Assembly (NCBI GenBank): GCA_965140765.1
Contig: OZ223309.1
Span: 2,542,001 to 2,606,000, forward strand
Length of the DNA stretch: 64,000 nt
Direction: 5' to 3'
DNA from: Sunxiuqinia sp963678245
GTDB lineage: Bacteria > Bacteroidota > Bacteroidia > Bacteroidales > Prolixibacteraceae
Within the stretch, counting starts at the first letter, position 1. Each line of letters opens with the position of its first letter. The notes under the pieces were generated by a model. It searched no databases, was not told where the DNA came from, and saw only the letters and a program-made list of their open reading frames with translations. The position numbers and the translations under genes are program-made. This document shows, in pieces, positions 36,135 through 45,100 of the stretch.

Positions 36135-37106
36135 ATGTTAAAAATTTCGAAAATAATGAAATCTAAAATCTCAATTTTATTAAGTATGCTAATTATTGCA
36201 CTGGTAATGATACAGTGTTCTGAGGATAATGAAATTGAAGAACAACAGGGGGAACTCAGTGTGAAATTAACGGATGCCCCTTCTGATGATACCAATATTC
36301 AAGGAACCTTTGTAACAGTTTCTGAAGTCCATGTCAACGGCCAAAAAGTTGAAGGGTTTACCAAACAAACAATCGAAGTGTCGGCCTATCAAAATGGGAA
36401 TGCTAAATTGCTGGCTAATGAAATGGTTGAAGCGGGTAACTATTCAAGTCTCACCGTTGTTCTCGACAACCAATCAGATGAAAATGGCGACTCGCCCGGC
36501 TGTTATGTCTTAACAGACGACAATAGTAAACATTCGTTGGAATCTTCATCAAGTTCGACGACTGAAGTAACCTTCAACAAGCCTTTTGCCGTTGAAGCTA
36601 ATGGTATGACTACCTTAGTGATTGACTTCGATTTGCGAAAAGCGATTATTCGCAATGAAGACACCGATTCGGGAAGCGACTACAAGTTTGTCACAACTGC
36701 TGAATTGATCAATTCTCTTCGCATTGTTGAAGAAGATAATTGTGGCGAAATCGAGGGAACGATCAGCAACAATTCTTCCAGCGACGATAAATTGGTTGTA
36801 TATGCCTACGAAAAAGGAACATTCGATACAAGTACCGAAACTAGTGCACAAGGGGAAAGTATGGTATTATTCGTAAATGCCAAAACCAGTGCAACAGTAG
36901 ATGGGAACGGTAACTACCAATTGTCTTTTCTTGAAGAAGGTGAATATGAAATTCATGTTGCATCCTACGAAGAAGACTCAAGCGGAGAAGTTACCTTTAA
37001 CGGGGCTGTTAATGTCACAAGTATTATTAGTGATCTATTGCTGAACTCCATTCAGGTAGAAGCAAACAGTCAGGTTAATCTGGACATGGAAATATCAGTG
37101 TTATAA
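36135..37106 (+). CDS. DUF4382-domain lipoprotein
   Basis: This 323-residue protein has a lipoprotein signal (ALVMIQC, lipidated Cys at about 28). The start may instead be Met 8 (36156), which gives a shorter charged N-terminus. Residues about 38-200 form a DUF4382 domain: GELSVKLTDAPSDD, TFVTVSEVHVNG and TLVIDFDLRKAI are typical. A C-terminal beta domain (about 205-320) resembles carboxypeptidase-regulatory folds (VDGNGNYQLSFLEEGEYEIHV). The product is strongly acidic. Function is unknown; such proteins are probably surface or periplasmic structural or binding components. Confidence 0.85.
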   Translation: MLKISKIMKSKISILLSMLIIALVMIQCSEDNEIEEQQGELSVKLTDAPSDDTNIQGTFVTVSEVHVNGQKVEGFTKQTIEVSAYQNGNAKLLANEMVEAGNYSSLTVVLDNQSDENGDSPGCYVLTDDNSKHSLESSSSSTTEVTFNKPFAVEANGMTTLVIDFDLRKAIIRNEDTDSGSDYKFVTTAELINSLRIVEEDNCGEIEGTISNNSSSDDKLVVYAYEKGTFDTSTETSAQGESMVLFVNAKTSATVDGNGNYQLSFLEEGEYEIHVASYEEDSSGEVTFNGAVNVTSIISDLLLNSIQVEANSQVNLDMEISVL

Positions 37107-37132
37107 TAAAATAACCCTGCAATAGTAAAAAT

Positions 37133-37178
37133 AAGAGGGAGCCACAAACGTAAATTTGTGGCTCCCTTTTATTTTTTT
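37133..37178. terminator. Bidirectional terminator
   Basis: A perfect 12-base stem (GGGAGCCACAAA at 37137-37148 with its complement at 37155-37166) has T-rich runs on both sides. It serves the DUF4382 gene on the plus strand and the convergent unknown gene on the minus strand. Confidence 0.85.
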
Positions 37179-37206
37179 AATATCTTAAAACAATCGTATT
37201 CCAACT

Positions 37207-38037
37207 TTAATATTTTCGTAACTGAATAACCTCCATTTTAGCTCCATCGGGCAGTGATACTTTCAGTTCCTCGCTAGTCAGATTGGCTACACCCCGAACC
37301 GTTGTTCCATTCGTGTTTATCCAATCGACTGTAAACACCTCATCGAGTCCCGACGGATTTAAGGTAGCAATAGTTTGCACGTTTTGATAACCAAGCAACT
37401 CTCCATTCACAATAACAAGTTCTTTTTTGCCATTTTCCTTTTCAATAAAATCAACAAAATAAGTGTAGTTATAAAACAGATTTACTGGCTTGTAAATTAA
37501 CTCGAGGTCTGTTGTGACTTCCGAAATCTCCACTTCAGCTTTTGATTGTGGCTCGTCCGCAATAGCAGGAAGTGGACTCTCTTCGTTTCCCGCAGGCTTA
37601 GTTCTCGCTGCTTTTTCAGCTGTGCTTGGATTCGGATTAACCGGCAATTCCTTTAAATTTTTCAAGGCATCAGCAATCGCCTCACCATAACCTTTTCTGA
37701 AATCTTTTGACCGCCCTGCTCCCTCTTGCGACCAAATCACTCTATTCCGACAGTCCTTCAATTCCACCGTCAATTTATTACGAAATGTACTTTTCAATTT
37801 CACTAAACTGGCGGTCACCGCATCACAATAATTGTCAGGAACCTCTTCCGATTGGAAAACAGTTTCAATAGAGTTTTTAGTAAGTTCATTTTGCAGCGAT
37901 GTGCTTAGCCCATAAGGATTAAAGCCTTCCGTAAAATCAGGAAACTGAGTTGGAATAATGACATATTTATAGGATTGTTGTGCGAAAGAGAATTGACAAA
38001 CTCCAACGAATAGAAAGAAAATGAGATATTTTTTCAT
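37207..38037 (-). CDS. Secreted protein of unknown function
   Basis: I do not recognise this 276-residue protein. It has a signal peptide (residues 1-19, ending FSFAQ). An N-terminal folded part (about 20-130) contains YKYVIIPTQFPDF and a pair of Cys near residues 70 and 96. A Pro/Ala/Glu-rich linker follows (about 133-170), then a C-terminal beta-rich part (about 175-276) with FYNYTYFVDFIEKENGKKEL. The arrangement suggests an envelope protein with two domains. It ends at a bidirectional terminator. Neighbours give no clear clue to function. Confidence 0.75.
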   Translation of the reverse strand: MKKYLIFFLFVGVCQFSFAQQSYKYVIIPTQFPDFTEGFNPYGLSTSLQNELTKNSIETVFQSEEVPDNYCDAVTASLVKLKSTFRNKLTVELKDCRNRVIWSQEGAGRSKDFRKGYGEAIADALKNLKELPVNPNPSTAEKAARTKPAGNEESPLPAIADEPQSKAEVEISEVTTDLELIYKPVNLFYNYTYFVDFIEKENGKKELVIVNGELLGYQNVQTIATLNPSGLDEVFTVDWINTNGTTVRGVANLTSEELKVSLPDGAKMEVIQLRKY

Positions 38038-38181
38038 AACAATAAATTATATCGATTTTAGAACTAGCCAAACTAGCATTTTTTTATTGACTAACCTAGA
38101 CAGGTCTTGAAAAACTGATTTTCGCTAGCTTCGCCACCAGCTGCTACTTCTGATCCCTCCATTCGATCTCAAAAATAAAAA

Positions 38182-38210
38182 AGCCGAAAAACTACTGCCA
38201 TTCGGCTCTC
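38182..38210 (-). terminator. Terminator of the aldose epimerase gene
   Basis: On the minus strand AGCCGAA pairs with TTCGGCT and is followed by a T-run. It lies about 25 bases beyond the epimerase stop codon. Confidence 0.65.
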
Positions 38211-38234
38211 GTTTATTTATTGTGAAATGCGTCC

Positions 38235-39383
38235 TTATTCTTTCACCGAAAACTTATAAATCGTTGTTGATTTCAACGTGTCACCCGGCTCCAAAATAGT
38301 GCTTGGAAAGTTTGAATGATTGGGTGAATCAGGGTAATGCTGAGTTTCCAAACAAATTCCGGTACGGAATTCAAATAGCTTGCCATATTTGCCAGTTAAA
38401 GATCCATCCTGAAAGTTTCCTGAATAAAATTGAATGGCAGGCTCTGTGGTCAGCACTTCCATATAACGACCTGACTCAGGATCGTAGACACTACTTGCAA
38501 AAGTAAGTTCATTGGCATTTTGATCTTTATTCAAAATATAATTGTGATCATAGCCTTTACCAATCTGGATCGGTTCGTAATCTGAATTGATCCGTTCTCC
38601 AATAGCGTGTGGAGACGTAAAATCCAGATCAGTTCCCTTAATTGAAACAATCTCTCCCGTAGGAATTAATTCTTCGTTGATAGCGGTTGTCGAATCAGCA
38701 TCAATCACCATCACATGCCCCAACACGTCACCATTACCCTCGCCTTTCAGGTTGAAGTAAGCATGATTTGTCAAATTAAATGGAGTTGACTTATCTGTAG
38801 TTGCTTCGTAATCAATTTTCAATTCATTTTCAGATGTTAGCGTATAAGTTACTTTTACTTCTTTATTGCCCGGAAATCCAAATTCGCCATCAGGACTCTC
38901 AATACTCATAACAACAGCGTCACCTTCTGGCGAGTGAATCTTCTCGGCATCAAAAACCCGGTTTTTAAAACCGATCACTCCATTATGCAAACAGTTGCCA
39001 TTATCATTGGCTGGAAGTTGATAAGTCGAATCACCTATAGAGAAAGTGGCATCTCCAATACGATTAGCATAGGGTCCAATAACGGCTCCAATCTCATTGT
39101 GATGGTCTAAATATTCCTGAATTGATTTAAACCCTAAATTGACATCCGCTAATTTTCCATCTCGGTCAGGCACTAGGATGGCTACTATTTTGGCTCCATA
39201 ATTCGTAATGTCAACTCGCAGGCCATTCTCATTTTCCAACGTATACAAACTGACTGGCCTACCATCAACGGTGGTTTCAAAATCAGCTTTTGTATAAGGA
39301 ACTTTGAATTTTTCCTCATGAGGTTGCTGACAAGCAAAAGCGGCAATTAAAAACAGAAAAGCTAGTTTTTTCATAAGTGTCAT
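38235..39383 (-). CDS. galM: Aldose 1-epimerase (galactose mutarotase), lipoprotein
   Basis: This 382-residue GalM-family enzyme has a lipoprotein signal (AAFAC, Cys 18 from the first Met; Met 4 at 39374 is an equally good start). The family's segments are NGLRVDITNYGAKIVAILVPD, NRIGDATF, LPANDNGNCLHNG, the catalytic His in NLTNHAYFNLKG and the catalytic Glu in CLETQHYPDSPN. It interconverts alpha and beta anomers of aldoses. Export as a lipoprotein places it in the envelope, the same compartment as the dehydrogenase at 31897-33309. Confidence 0.92.
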   Translation of the reverse strand: MTLMKKLAFLFLIAAFACQQPHEEKFKVPYTKADFETTVDGRPVSLYTLENENGLRVDITNYGAKIVAILVPDRDGKLADVNLGFKSIQEYLDHHNEIGAVIGPYANRIGDATFSIGDSTYQLPANDNGNCLHNGVIGFKNRVFDAEKIHSPEGDAVVMSIESPDGEFGFPGNKEVKVTYTLTSENELKIDYEATTDKSTPFNLTNHAYFNLKGEGNGDVLGHVMVIDADSTTAINEELIPTGEIVSIKGTDLDFTSPHAIGERINSDYEPIQIGKGYDHNYILNKDQNANELTFASSVYDPESGRYMEVLTTEPAIQFYSGNFQDGSLTGKYGKLFEFRTGICLETQHYPDSPNHSNFPSTILEPGDTLKSTTIYKFSVKE

Positions 39384-39399
39384 TGAATTTATTAGTTAA

Positions 39400-39428
39400 T
39401 TGAGTTTAAAAAGTCAAAACTACTTTTA
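39400..39428 (+). promoter_or_regulatory. Promoter of the metal-efflux locus
   Basis: TTG at 39400-39402, then 18 bases, then TACTTTTA at 39421-39428. Spacing and -7 box are the same as at amtB. Transcription would start near 39435, about 37 bases before the HYC_CC_PP start codon. Confidence 0.5.
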
Positions 39429-39471
39429 TTGGATCAAACAAATTTATGTAATTTTACGTTGAATATTACAG

Positions 39472-39849
39472 ATGAGCAAAAAAATTCTTCATATCGCAAT
39501 GATACTTTTTATTGTGGTTCCAACAATTGGATTTACTATTACAAAGCACTATTGTGGCGAAGTGTTAGTTGATCTTTCGTTAACAGGAGATGTTAAGTCG
39601 TGCTGCGATATGCAGGGCGATTGCTGCCACAATGAAGCAGAAACTTTTCAAATGGATCAGGATTACACCTGTCCTTTTGTATTGAATCACATCGATTATT
39701 TTTCCTCTGACACCTTTGAAATTCCTACATTACTAATTGGACTGCAGGAAGAAACAAATACTTCTCTTATAATATTGAATTATTGGGAATCGCCACCTCC
39801 CAAAGATGTTCTCCGCTTTTTATCTGACGTTCAGGTATTCCGGTTATGA
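39472..39849 (+). CDS. HYC_CC_PP family small exported protein
   Basis: This 125-residue protein has an N-terminal hydrophobic signal or anchor (MILFIVVPTIGFTI) followed by the family's signature KHYCGE at residues 25-30, then SCCDMQGDCCHNE and, near the end, SPPPK. These are the HYC, CC and PP motifs of a family found in Bacteroidota beside metal-efflux genes. The clustered Cys and His suggest metal binding in the envelope. The efflux permease gene starts 132 bases downstream, so this may be the first gene of the locus. Confidence 0.8.
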   Translation: MSKKILHIAMILFIVVPTIGFTITKHYCGEVLVDLSLTGDVKSCCDMQGDCCHNEAETFQMDQDYTCPFVLNHIDYFSSDTFEIPTLLIGLQEETNTSLIILNYWESPPPKDVLRFLSDVQVFRL

Positions 39850-39981
39850 TTTTTTGAATGATTATCAGGGTTAAAATTCTTTAACCCTTAAGTTGTTATT
39901 GGTGTAATTTGCATACGCTGCAAATTCTCTTTTCCGAGAAATAGAATACACATCATTCATTAAAATCGTAATTAAAATTAC

Positions 39982-42900
39982 ATGTTAAACAAAACGATTC
40001 GCTTTTTTCTTCAAAATAAGCTGGTTACATCATTAGTGGTCATCCTTTTTATGAGTTGGGGAATTGTAACTTCCCCCTTTAGCTGGGATACCGGTATTTT
40101 GCCCAAAGACCCGGTTCCGGTAGATGCCATTCCCGACATTGGCGAAAACCAACAGATTGTTTTCACGGAATGGATGGGGCGTTCGCCGCAGGATATTGAG
40201 AATCAGATTTCTTACCCACTAACCACTTACCTATTGGGGACTCCGGGCGTAAAGTCGATTCGAAGTTCCTCTATTTTCGGGTTTTCCAGCATCTTCATCA
40301 TTTTTGAAGAGGACATTGAGTTTTATTGGTCACGATCGCGCATTCTTGAAAAGCTGAGTTCGCTTCCTTCGGGTTTGCTGCCTGAAGGGGTGCAACCTGC
40401 TCTTGGGCCCGACGCCACCGCTTTGGGCCAAGTGTATTGGTATACGCTTGAAGGCCGCGACAAGGACGGAAATCCTACCGGCGGTTGGGATTTGCATGAG
40501 ATTCGGTCGATTCAGGACTTCTATGTAAAATACGGGCTGAATGCCACCGAAGGCGTTTCGGAAGTGGCTTCCATTGGTGGTTTTGTACAGGAATATCAGA
40601 TTGATGTCAACCCCGATGCCTTGAAGGCTTACAATATTCCGCTGCATAAAGTCATGCAGGCGGTGCAAAAATCGAACAGGGATGTTGGAGCGAAAACCAT
40701 CGAAATCAACCAAGCAGAATACCTAGTGCGGGGATTGGGGTACATCAAAAAAGTGGAAGATATTGAAAAAGCGGTGGTAGCCGTTCAGGAAAATGTCCCC
40801 ATCCGTATTCAGGACGTTGGAGTCGTTTCCCTGGGGCCAGCTACCCGACGTGGCGCGCTGGACAAAGATGGTGCCGAAGTGGTGGGTGGCGTCGTGGTGG
40901 CGCGTTATGGAGCCAATCCGTTGCAGGTTATCAACAATGTGAAAGACAAAATCAAGGAGGTTTCGCCCGGACTGCCACAAAAAACATTGGAAAATGGTGT
41001 GGTTAGCCAATTGACGATCGTGCCTTTTTACGATCGCTCCGGATTGATATACGAAACATTGGGGACATTGGAAGAGGCCATTTCACTTCAAATTCTGATT
41101 GTAATCCTGGTGGTCATTGTCATGGTGTATAATTTGCGGGCCTCATTTCTAATCTCCAGTTTGTTGCCCATTTCTGTGTTGATGGTGTTTATCGCTATGC
41201 GCTATTTTGGTGTCGATGCCAACATCGTAGCTTTATCCGGTATTGCCATTGCCATTGGGACAATGGTCGATTTAGGGGTCATTCTATCAGAGAACATCAT
41301 CAAGCATGTGGATGAAGCTCCGCCGCGGCAAAAACTTATGTTGAGCATTTACAACGGTGCTTCTGAAGTAAGCTCTGCAATACTCACCGCGGTTTCAACT
41401 ACCATTGTGAGTTTCATTCCGGTATTTACCATGCAGGCCGCCGAAGGGAAACTCTTCGGGCCGCTGGCTTTCACCAAAACCTTTGCGCTGATCGCCGCAT
41501 TGATAGTCTCCTTGTTTATTTTACCCATGCTGGCCCACTGGTTCTTTGGCGCAAAAATCAAAAATCAGAAAATCAGGAAATGGGTGAATATCATATTGAT
41601 TCCCATTGGTATTGCCGCTCTTTTATTCGGGCAAATCTGGGGCGGAATGATGCTGCTGGCTTTTGGACTTGTTGGTGTGTTAAAAGAGCTCAGAGGAGCG
41701 AAGTCAGAAGTTGGAGATGAGATGTCAACAGGCGATGAAACAGCGATTTCTGCCAGCACAACCATTCAACAAAAAGCAAAACTAGCCGCCTACTGGATGT
41801 TTGAACATGCTGAAATCATCATTGTAGTTATTGGTGTGATTTGGTTGCTGGCTAAATACTGGCTTCCACTCGGACCCGCCAAAAGTTTGGTCATGAATGT
41901 GGTATTTGTTGCTTTGATTGTGACGCTTATCATAGGGTTCTTCACAATTTTGGAGTATTTCTACAAACCAATATTGAAATGGTGCCTTGACCATAAGGTC
42001 ACGTTTCTGTTGATTCCTTCTTTTTTAATTCTCTTCGGAACAACAACCTTTATAGGTTTTAATTCTTTGTTCGGTTTTGTTGCCAAAGGGTTCGATGCGG
42101 TAGGCTGGAATGTCCGATCCACGAAAGGGTGGTCCGGATTGACCCATACATTCCCCGCAATCGGAAAAGAATTTATGCCTTCACTTAACGAAGGTAGTTT
42201 TCTGCTCATGCCCACTTCCATGCCCCATTCGGGCTTTGAATACAACCGGAAGGTTTTGGGTCAGCTGGATATGTTGCTGACCAACATTCCTGAAGTTGAA
42301 CTTACTGTTGGAAAATTAGGAAGAGTAGAATCTGCTCTCGACCCGGCACCCATTTCCATGTACGAAAACGTGATCAACTACCGTCCGGAGTACATGCTCA
42401 ACGAAAAAGGGCACCGCACGCGGTTTAAGGTGGATAGGGATGACCGATTTATATTGGCCAACGGAGACACGCTTAGCAATGAGGAAGCCCTGAAACGCGG
42501 GGTGAACCGTGCGGATTTGGTGCCGGACGATTGGGGCAATTATTTCCGTAATTGGCGCGAACAAATCCAATCGCCTGACGATATCTGGAACGAGATTGTG
42601 AAAGTGGCAAAAATCCCAGGAGTAACCTCGGCACCCAAACTACAGCCCATTGAAACGCGACTGGTAATGCTGCAGACCGGCATGCGCGCTCCCATGGGGA
42701 TTAAAGTGTACGGTCCCGACCTGCCAACCATTGAAGCATTTGGGATGCAACTGGAGGAGATATTGAAAGAAGTCCCTTCGGTAAAAGCCGAAGCGGTGTT
42801 TGCCGACCGGATTGTTGGCAAACCTTACCTGCATCTGAACATCAACCGGGATGAAATTTCGCGCTATGGCTTGAATGTGGAAGATGTCCAGCAAACCATT

Positions 42901-43869
42901 GAAACCGCCATTGGTGGCATGAAAATCACTTCTACGGTAGAAGGACGTGAACGTTTTCCTGTCAGGGTTCGCTATCCGCGCGAACTTCGTGACGACCCGG
43001 AAACATTGGGTGAAATTTTAATCCCAACTCCAACAGGTGCACAAATACCAATCTCCCAGATTGTAGATTTTGAATACAAACGCGGACCACAGGCGATTAA
43101 AAGTGAAGAAACCTTTTTGGTAGGTTATGTCCTGTTTGACAAACAAGAGGGCTTTTCAGAAGTTGGCGTGGTCAACGATGCGCAGAATGCTATTCAAGCC
43201 AGTATTGATGCCGGAGATTTAGATGTGCCTTCAGGAATAAGTTACAAGTTCTCCGGAAGTTATGAGAATCAGGTGCGTGCTGAAAAACGCCTTTCCGTTA
43301 TTGTTCCTTTGGTTTTGGTCATTGTTTTCCTGATTCTTTACTTCCAGTTTAAGTCAGTCACCACCTCCCTAATGGTTTTCTCTGGGATTGCCATGGCATT
43401 TAGCGGTGGGTTCATGATGATATGGCTATACGGTCAGGGTTGGTTTGTCGATTTCTCTCTGTTCGGAACCAATATGCGCGACCTGTTTCAAATGCACACG
43501 GTGAACCTGAGTGTGGCAGTTTGGGTCGGTTTTATTGCCCTGTTTGGCATTGCAACCGACGACGGCGTTCTGATGGCAACCTATCTGGACCAAAGCTTTG
43601 GGCGAAACAAGACAGACAATTTGAAAGGCATTCGCGCTGCAGTGGTGGAAGCAGGCTATCGAAGGATTAAACCGGCAGCTATGACTTCGGCGACAACTAT
43701 TATTGCACTGCTTCCAATTCTTACTTCCACCGGGCGCGGGGCAGACATTATGATTCCCATGGCCATACCCGCTTTTGGCGGGATGATTTTTGCCGCCGTT
43801 ACTTATTTTATTGTGCCGGTATTGTATAGCATGAGAGAAGAAAGACAATTAAAAAAGATACAATCATGA
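39982..43869 (+). CDS. CusA/CzcA-type heavy-metal RND efflux permease, enlarged
   Basis: This 1295-residue inner-membrane protein is clearly an HME-RND pump: N-terminal helix, QIVFTEWMGRSPQDIENQISYPLTT, the intramembrane segment VALSGIAIAIGTMVDLGVILSEN, and a second half with VNLSVAVWVGFIALFGIATDDGVLM. E. coli CusA has 1047 residues. Much of the excess lies at about 523-725, between helices 6 and 7, where extra hydrophobic helices and a short acidic loop are inserted. A further insert is at about 800-865. It exports a metal such as Cu(I), Ag(I), Zn or Co using proton motive force. Its stop overlaps the next start in ATGA. Base composition looks richer in G and C than the flanks. Confidence 0.93.
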   Translation: MLNKTIRFFLQNKLVTSLVVILFMSWGIVTSPFSWDTGILPKDPVPVDAIPDIGENQQIVFTEWMGRSPQDIENQISYPLTTYLLGTPGVKSIRSSSIFGFSSIFIIFEEDIEFYWSRSRILEKLSSLPSGLLPEGVQPALGPDATALGQVYWYTLEGRDKDGNPTGGWDLHEIRSIQDFYVKYGLNATEGVSEVASIGGFVQEYQIDVNPDALKAYNIPLHKVMQAVQKSNRDVGAKTIEINQAEYLVRGLGYIKKVEDIEKAVVAVQENVPIRIQDVGVVSLGPATRRGALDKDGAEVVGGVVVARYGANPLQVINNVKDKIKEVSPGLPQKTLENGVVSQLTIVPFYDRSGLIYETLGTLEEAISLQILIVILVVIVMVYNLRASFLISSLLPISVLMVFIAMRYFGVDANIVALSGIAIAIGTMVDLGVILSENIIKHVDEAPPRQKLMLSIYNGASEVSSAILTAVSTTIVSFIPVFTMQAAEGKLFGPLAFTKTFALIAALIVSLFILPMLAHWFFGAKIKNQKIRKWVNIILIPIGIAALLFGQIWGGMMLLAFGLVGVLKELRGAKSEVGDEMSTGDETAISASTTIQQKAKLAAYWMFEHAEIIIVVIGVIWLLAKYWLPLGPAKSLVMNVVFVALIVTLIIGFFTILEYFYKPILKWCLDHKVTFLLIPSFLILFGTTTFIGFNSLFGFVAKGFDAVGWNVRSTKGWSGLTHTFPAIGKEFMPSLNEGSFLLMPTSMPHSGFEYNRKVLGQLDMLLTNIPEVELTVGKLGRVESALDPAPISMYENVINYRPEYMLNEKGHRTRFKVDRDDRFILANGDTLSNEEALKRGVNRADLVPDDWGNYFRNWREQIQSPDDIWNEIVKVAKIPGVTSAPKLQPIETRLVMLQTGMRAPMGIKVYGPDLPTIEAFGMQLEEILKEVPSVKAEAVFADRIVGKPYLHLNINRDEISRYGLNVEDVQQTIETAIGGMKITSTVEGRERFPVRVRYPRELRDDPETLGEILIPTPTGAQIPISQIVDFEYKRGPQAIKSEETFLVGYVLFDKQEGFSEVGVVNDAQNAIQASIDAGDLDVPSGISYKFSGSYENQVRAEKRLSVIVPLVLVIVFLILYFQFKSVTTSLMVFSGIAMAFSGGFMMIWLYGQGWFVDFSLFGTNMRDLFQMHTVNLSVAVWVGFIALFGIATDDGVLMATYLDQSFGRNKTDNLKGIRAAVVEAGYRRIKPAAMTSATTIIALLPILTSTGRGADIMIPMAIPAFGGMIFAAVTYFIVPVLYSMREERQLKKIQS

Positions 43870-45098
43870 AGTTCATAATAAATACCATCATACTAATGAT
43901 TCTGGGGGTTACAGCCGGACAAACCCAAACGCTGGATGATTATTTCAGAGTTGCGGCCGAAAACAATCCCGGATTGCAGGCCAAATACAAGGAGTTTGAA
44001 GCCGCCATGCAAAAAGTACCGCAGGTGAATACCTTGCCTGACCCCTCGTTTTCTTTCGGCTATTTCATCTCGCCGGCTGAAACACGTGTAGGGCCGCAAC
44101 GGGCAAAATTCTCTCTCACCCAGATGTTGCCCTGGTTTGGAACATTGAAAGCGCAGGGCGATGTGGCGACCTTGATGGCAGAAGCCAAATATCAATCGTT
44201 TTTGGATGCCCGAAACCAATTGCATTATCAGGTGGCTTCAGCCTACTATCCGCTTTACGAACTCTGCCGGTGGAAACAGATTGAGCAGGAAAACATCGAC
44301 ATTCTGCAATCGTACAAAACCATTGCCAATTCAAAATTTAAAAACGGTTCTGCACCAATGGTGGATGTGTTGCGGGTAGATATTATGCTGGAGGATGCCA
44401 AAACCAGTTTAAATATTTTGAATGAGAAGGAGAAACCGTTGCGTACCTCGTTCAACAAACTGCTGAATAGGAACGAAAATGACTCAGTTGAAATGATTGA
44501 TTCTATAGCTGTTGCATTGTTGCCGGATAATTTTCGTAAAGATTCCGTGCTAACCGGCAACCCGATGCTGGATGCGCTTGACCTGAAAATAAAAGCGAGC
44601 GAGGCCAGTGAAATTACGGCACAAAAGCAGGGACTTCCCAAGATAGGTGTTGGGCTGGACTATGTGCTGGTTGGTGAACGAACGGATGTGGATCTGGTGG
44701 ATAATGGTAAAAACGTGTTCATGCCCATGGTGTCGTTGAGTATCCCAATCTTCAGGAAAAAGTATGATGCGGCCGAAAAAGAAGCGCAATTGATGAGAGA
44801 TAGCTATTTACTTCAAAAAAAGGAAATGGAGAATTCGTTGTTGTCAAACTATGAAATGGTCTGGTTTCAGATTCAGCAACAAAAGCAGCTTTTATCGCTT
44901 TACGAACAGCAAATTCAAACATCACAACAAACTTTGAATTTACTGTTTACTTCCTATGGGAATTCTGGAAAGGAATTCGAAGAAGTACTGCGCATGCAGC
45001 AGCAACTACTGAAATACGAAAAATTGAAGGCTACTGCTCAAGTTCAGTACCAAACCGCGTTGGCCAAATTAAATTACATCACTGCAAAAACATATTAA
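43866..45098 (+). CDS. TolC-family outer-membrane efflux protein (CusC-like)
   Basis: This 410-residue protein has a signal peptide (residues 1-20) and the long alpha-helical hairpins of OEP/TolC proteins: NPGLQAKYKEFEAAMQKVPQV, PDPSFSFGYFISPAETRVG, then a second repeat with VSLSIPIFRKKYDAAEKEA and QTALAKLNYITAKTY at the end. It should form the outer-membrane channel of the tripartite metal pump. It is translationally coupled to the permease gene (four-base overlap) and is followed after two bases by the adaptor gene. Confidence 0.92.
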   Translation: MKFIINTIILMILGVTAGQTQTLDDYFRVAAENNPGLQAKYKEFEAAMQKVPQVNTLPDPSFSFGYFISPAETRVGPQRAKFSLTQMLPWFGTLKAQGDVATLMAEAKYQSFLDARNQLHYQVASAYYPLYELCRWKQIEQENIDILQSYKTIANSKFKNGSAPMVDVLRVDIMLEDAKTSLNILNEKEKPLRTSFNKLLNRNENDSVEMIDSIAVALLPDNFRKDSVLTGNPMLDALDLKIKASEASEITAQKQGLPKIGVGLDYVLVGERTDVDLVDNGKNVFMPMVSLSIPIFRKKYDAAEKEAQLMRDSYLLQKKEMENSLLSNYEMVWFQIQQQKQLLSLYEQQIQTSQQTLNLLFTSYGNSGKEFEEVLRMQQQLLKYEKLKATAQVQYQTALAKLNYITAKTY

Positions 45099-45100
45099 CG

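Noticed and set aside
44255..44641. A long minus-strand frame opposite the CusC-like gene.
   Set aside because: It lies fully inside a clear gene on the other strand and its composition follows from that gene's codons.
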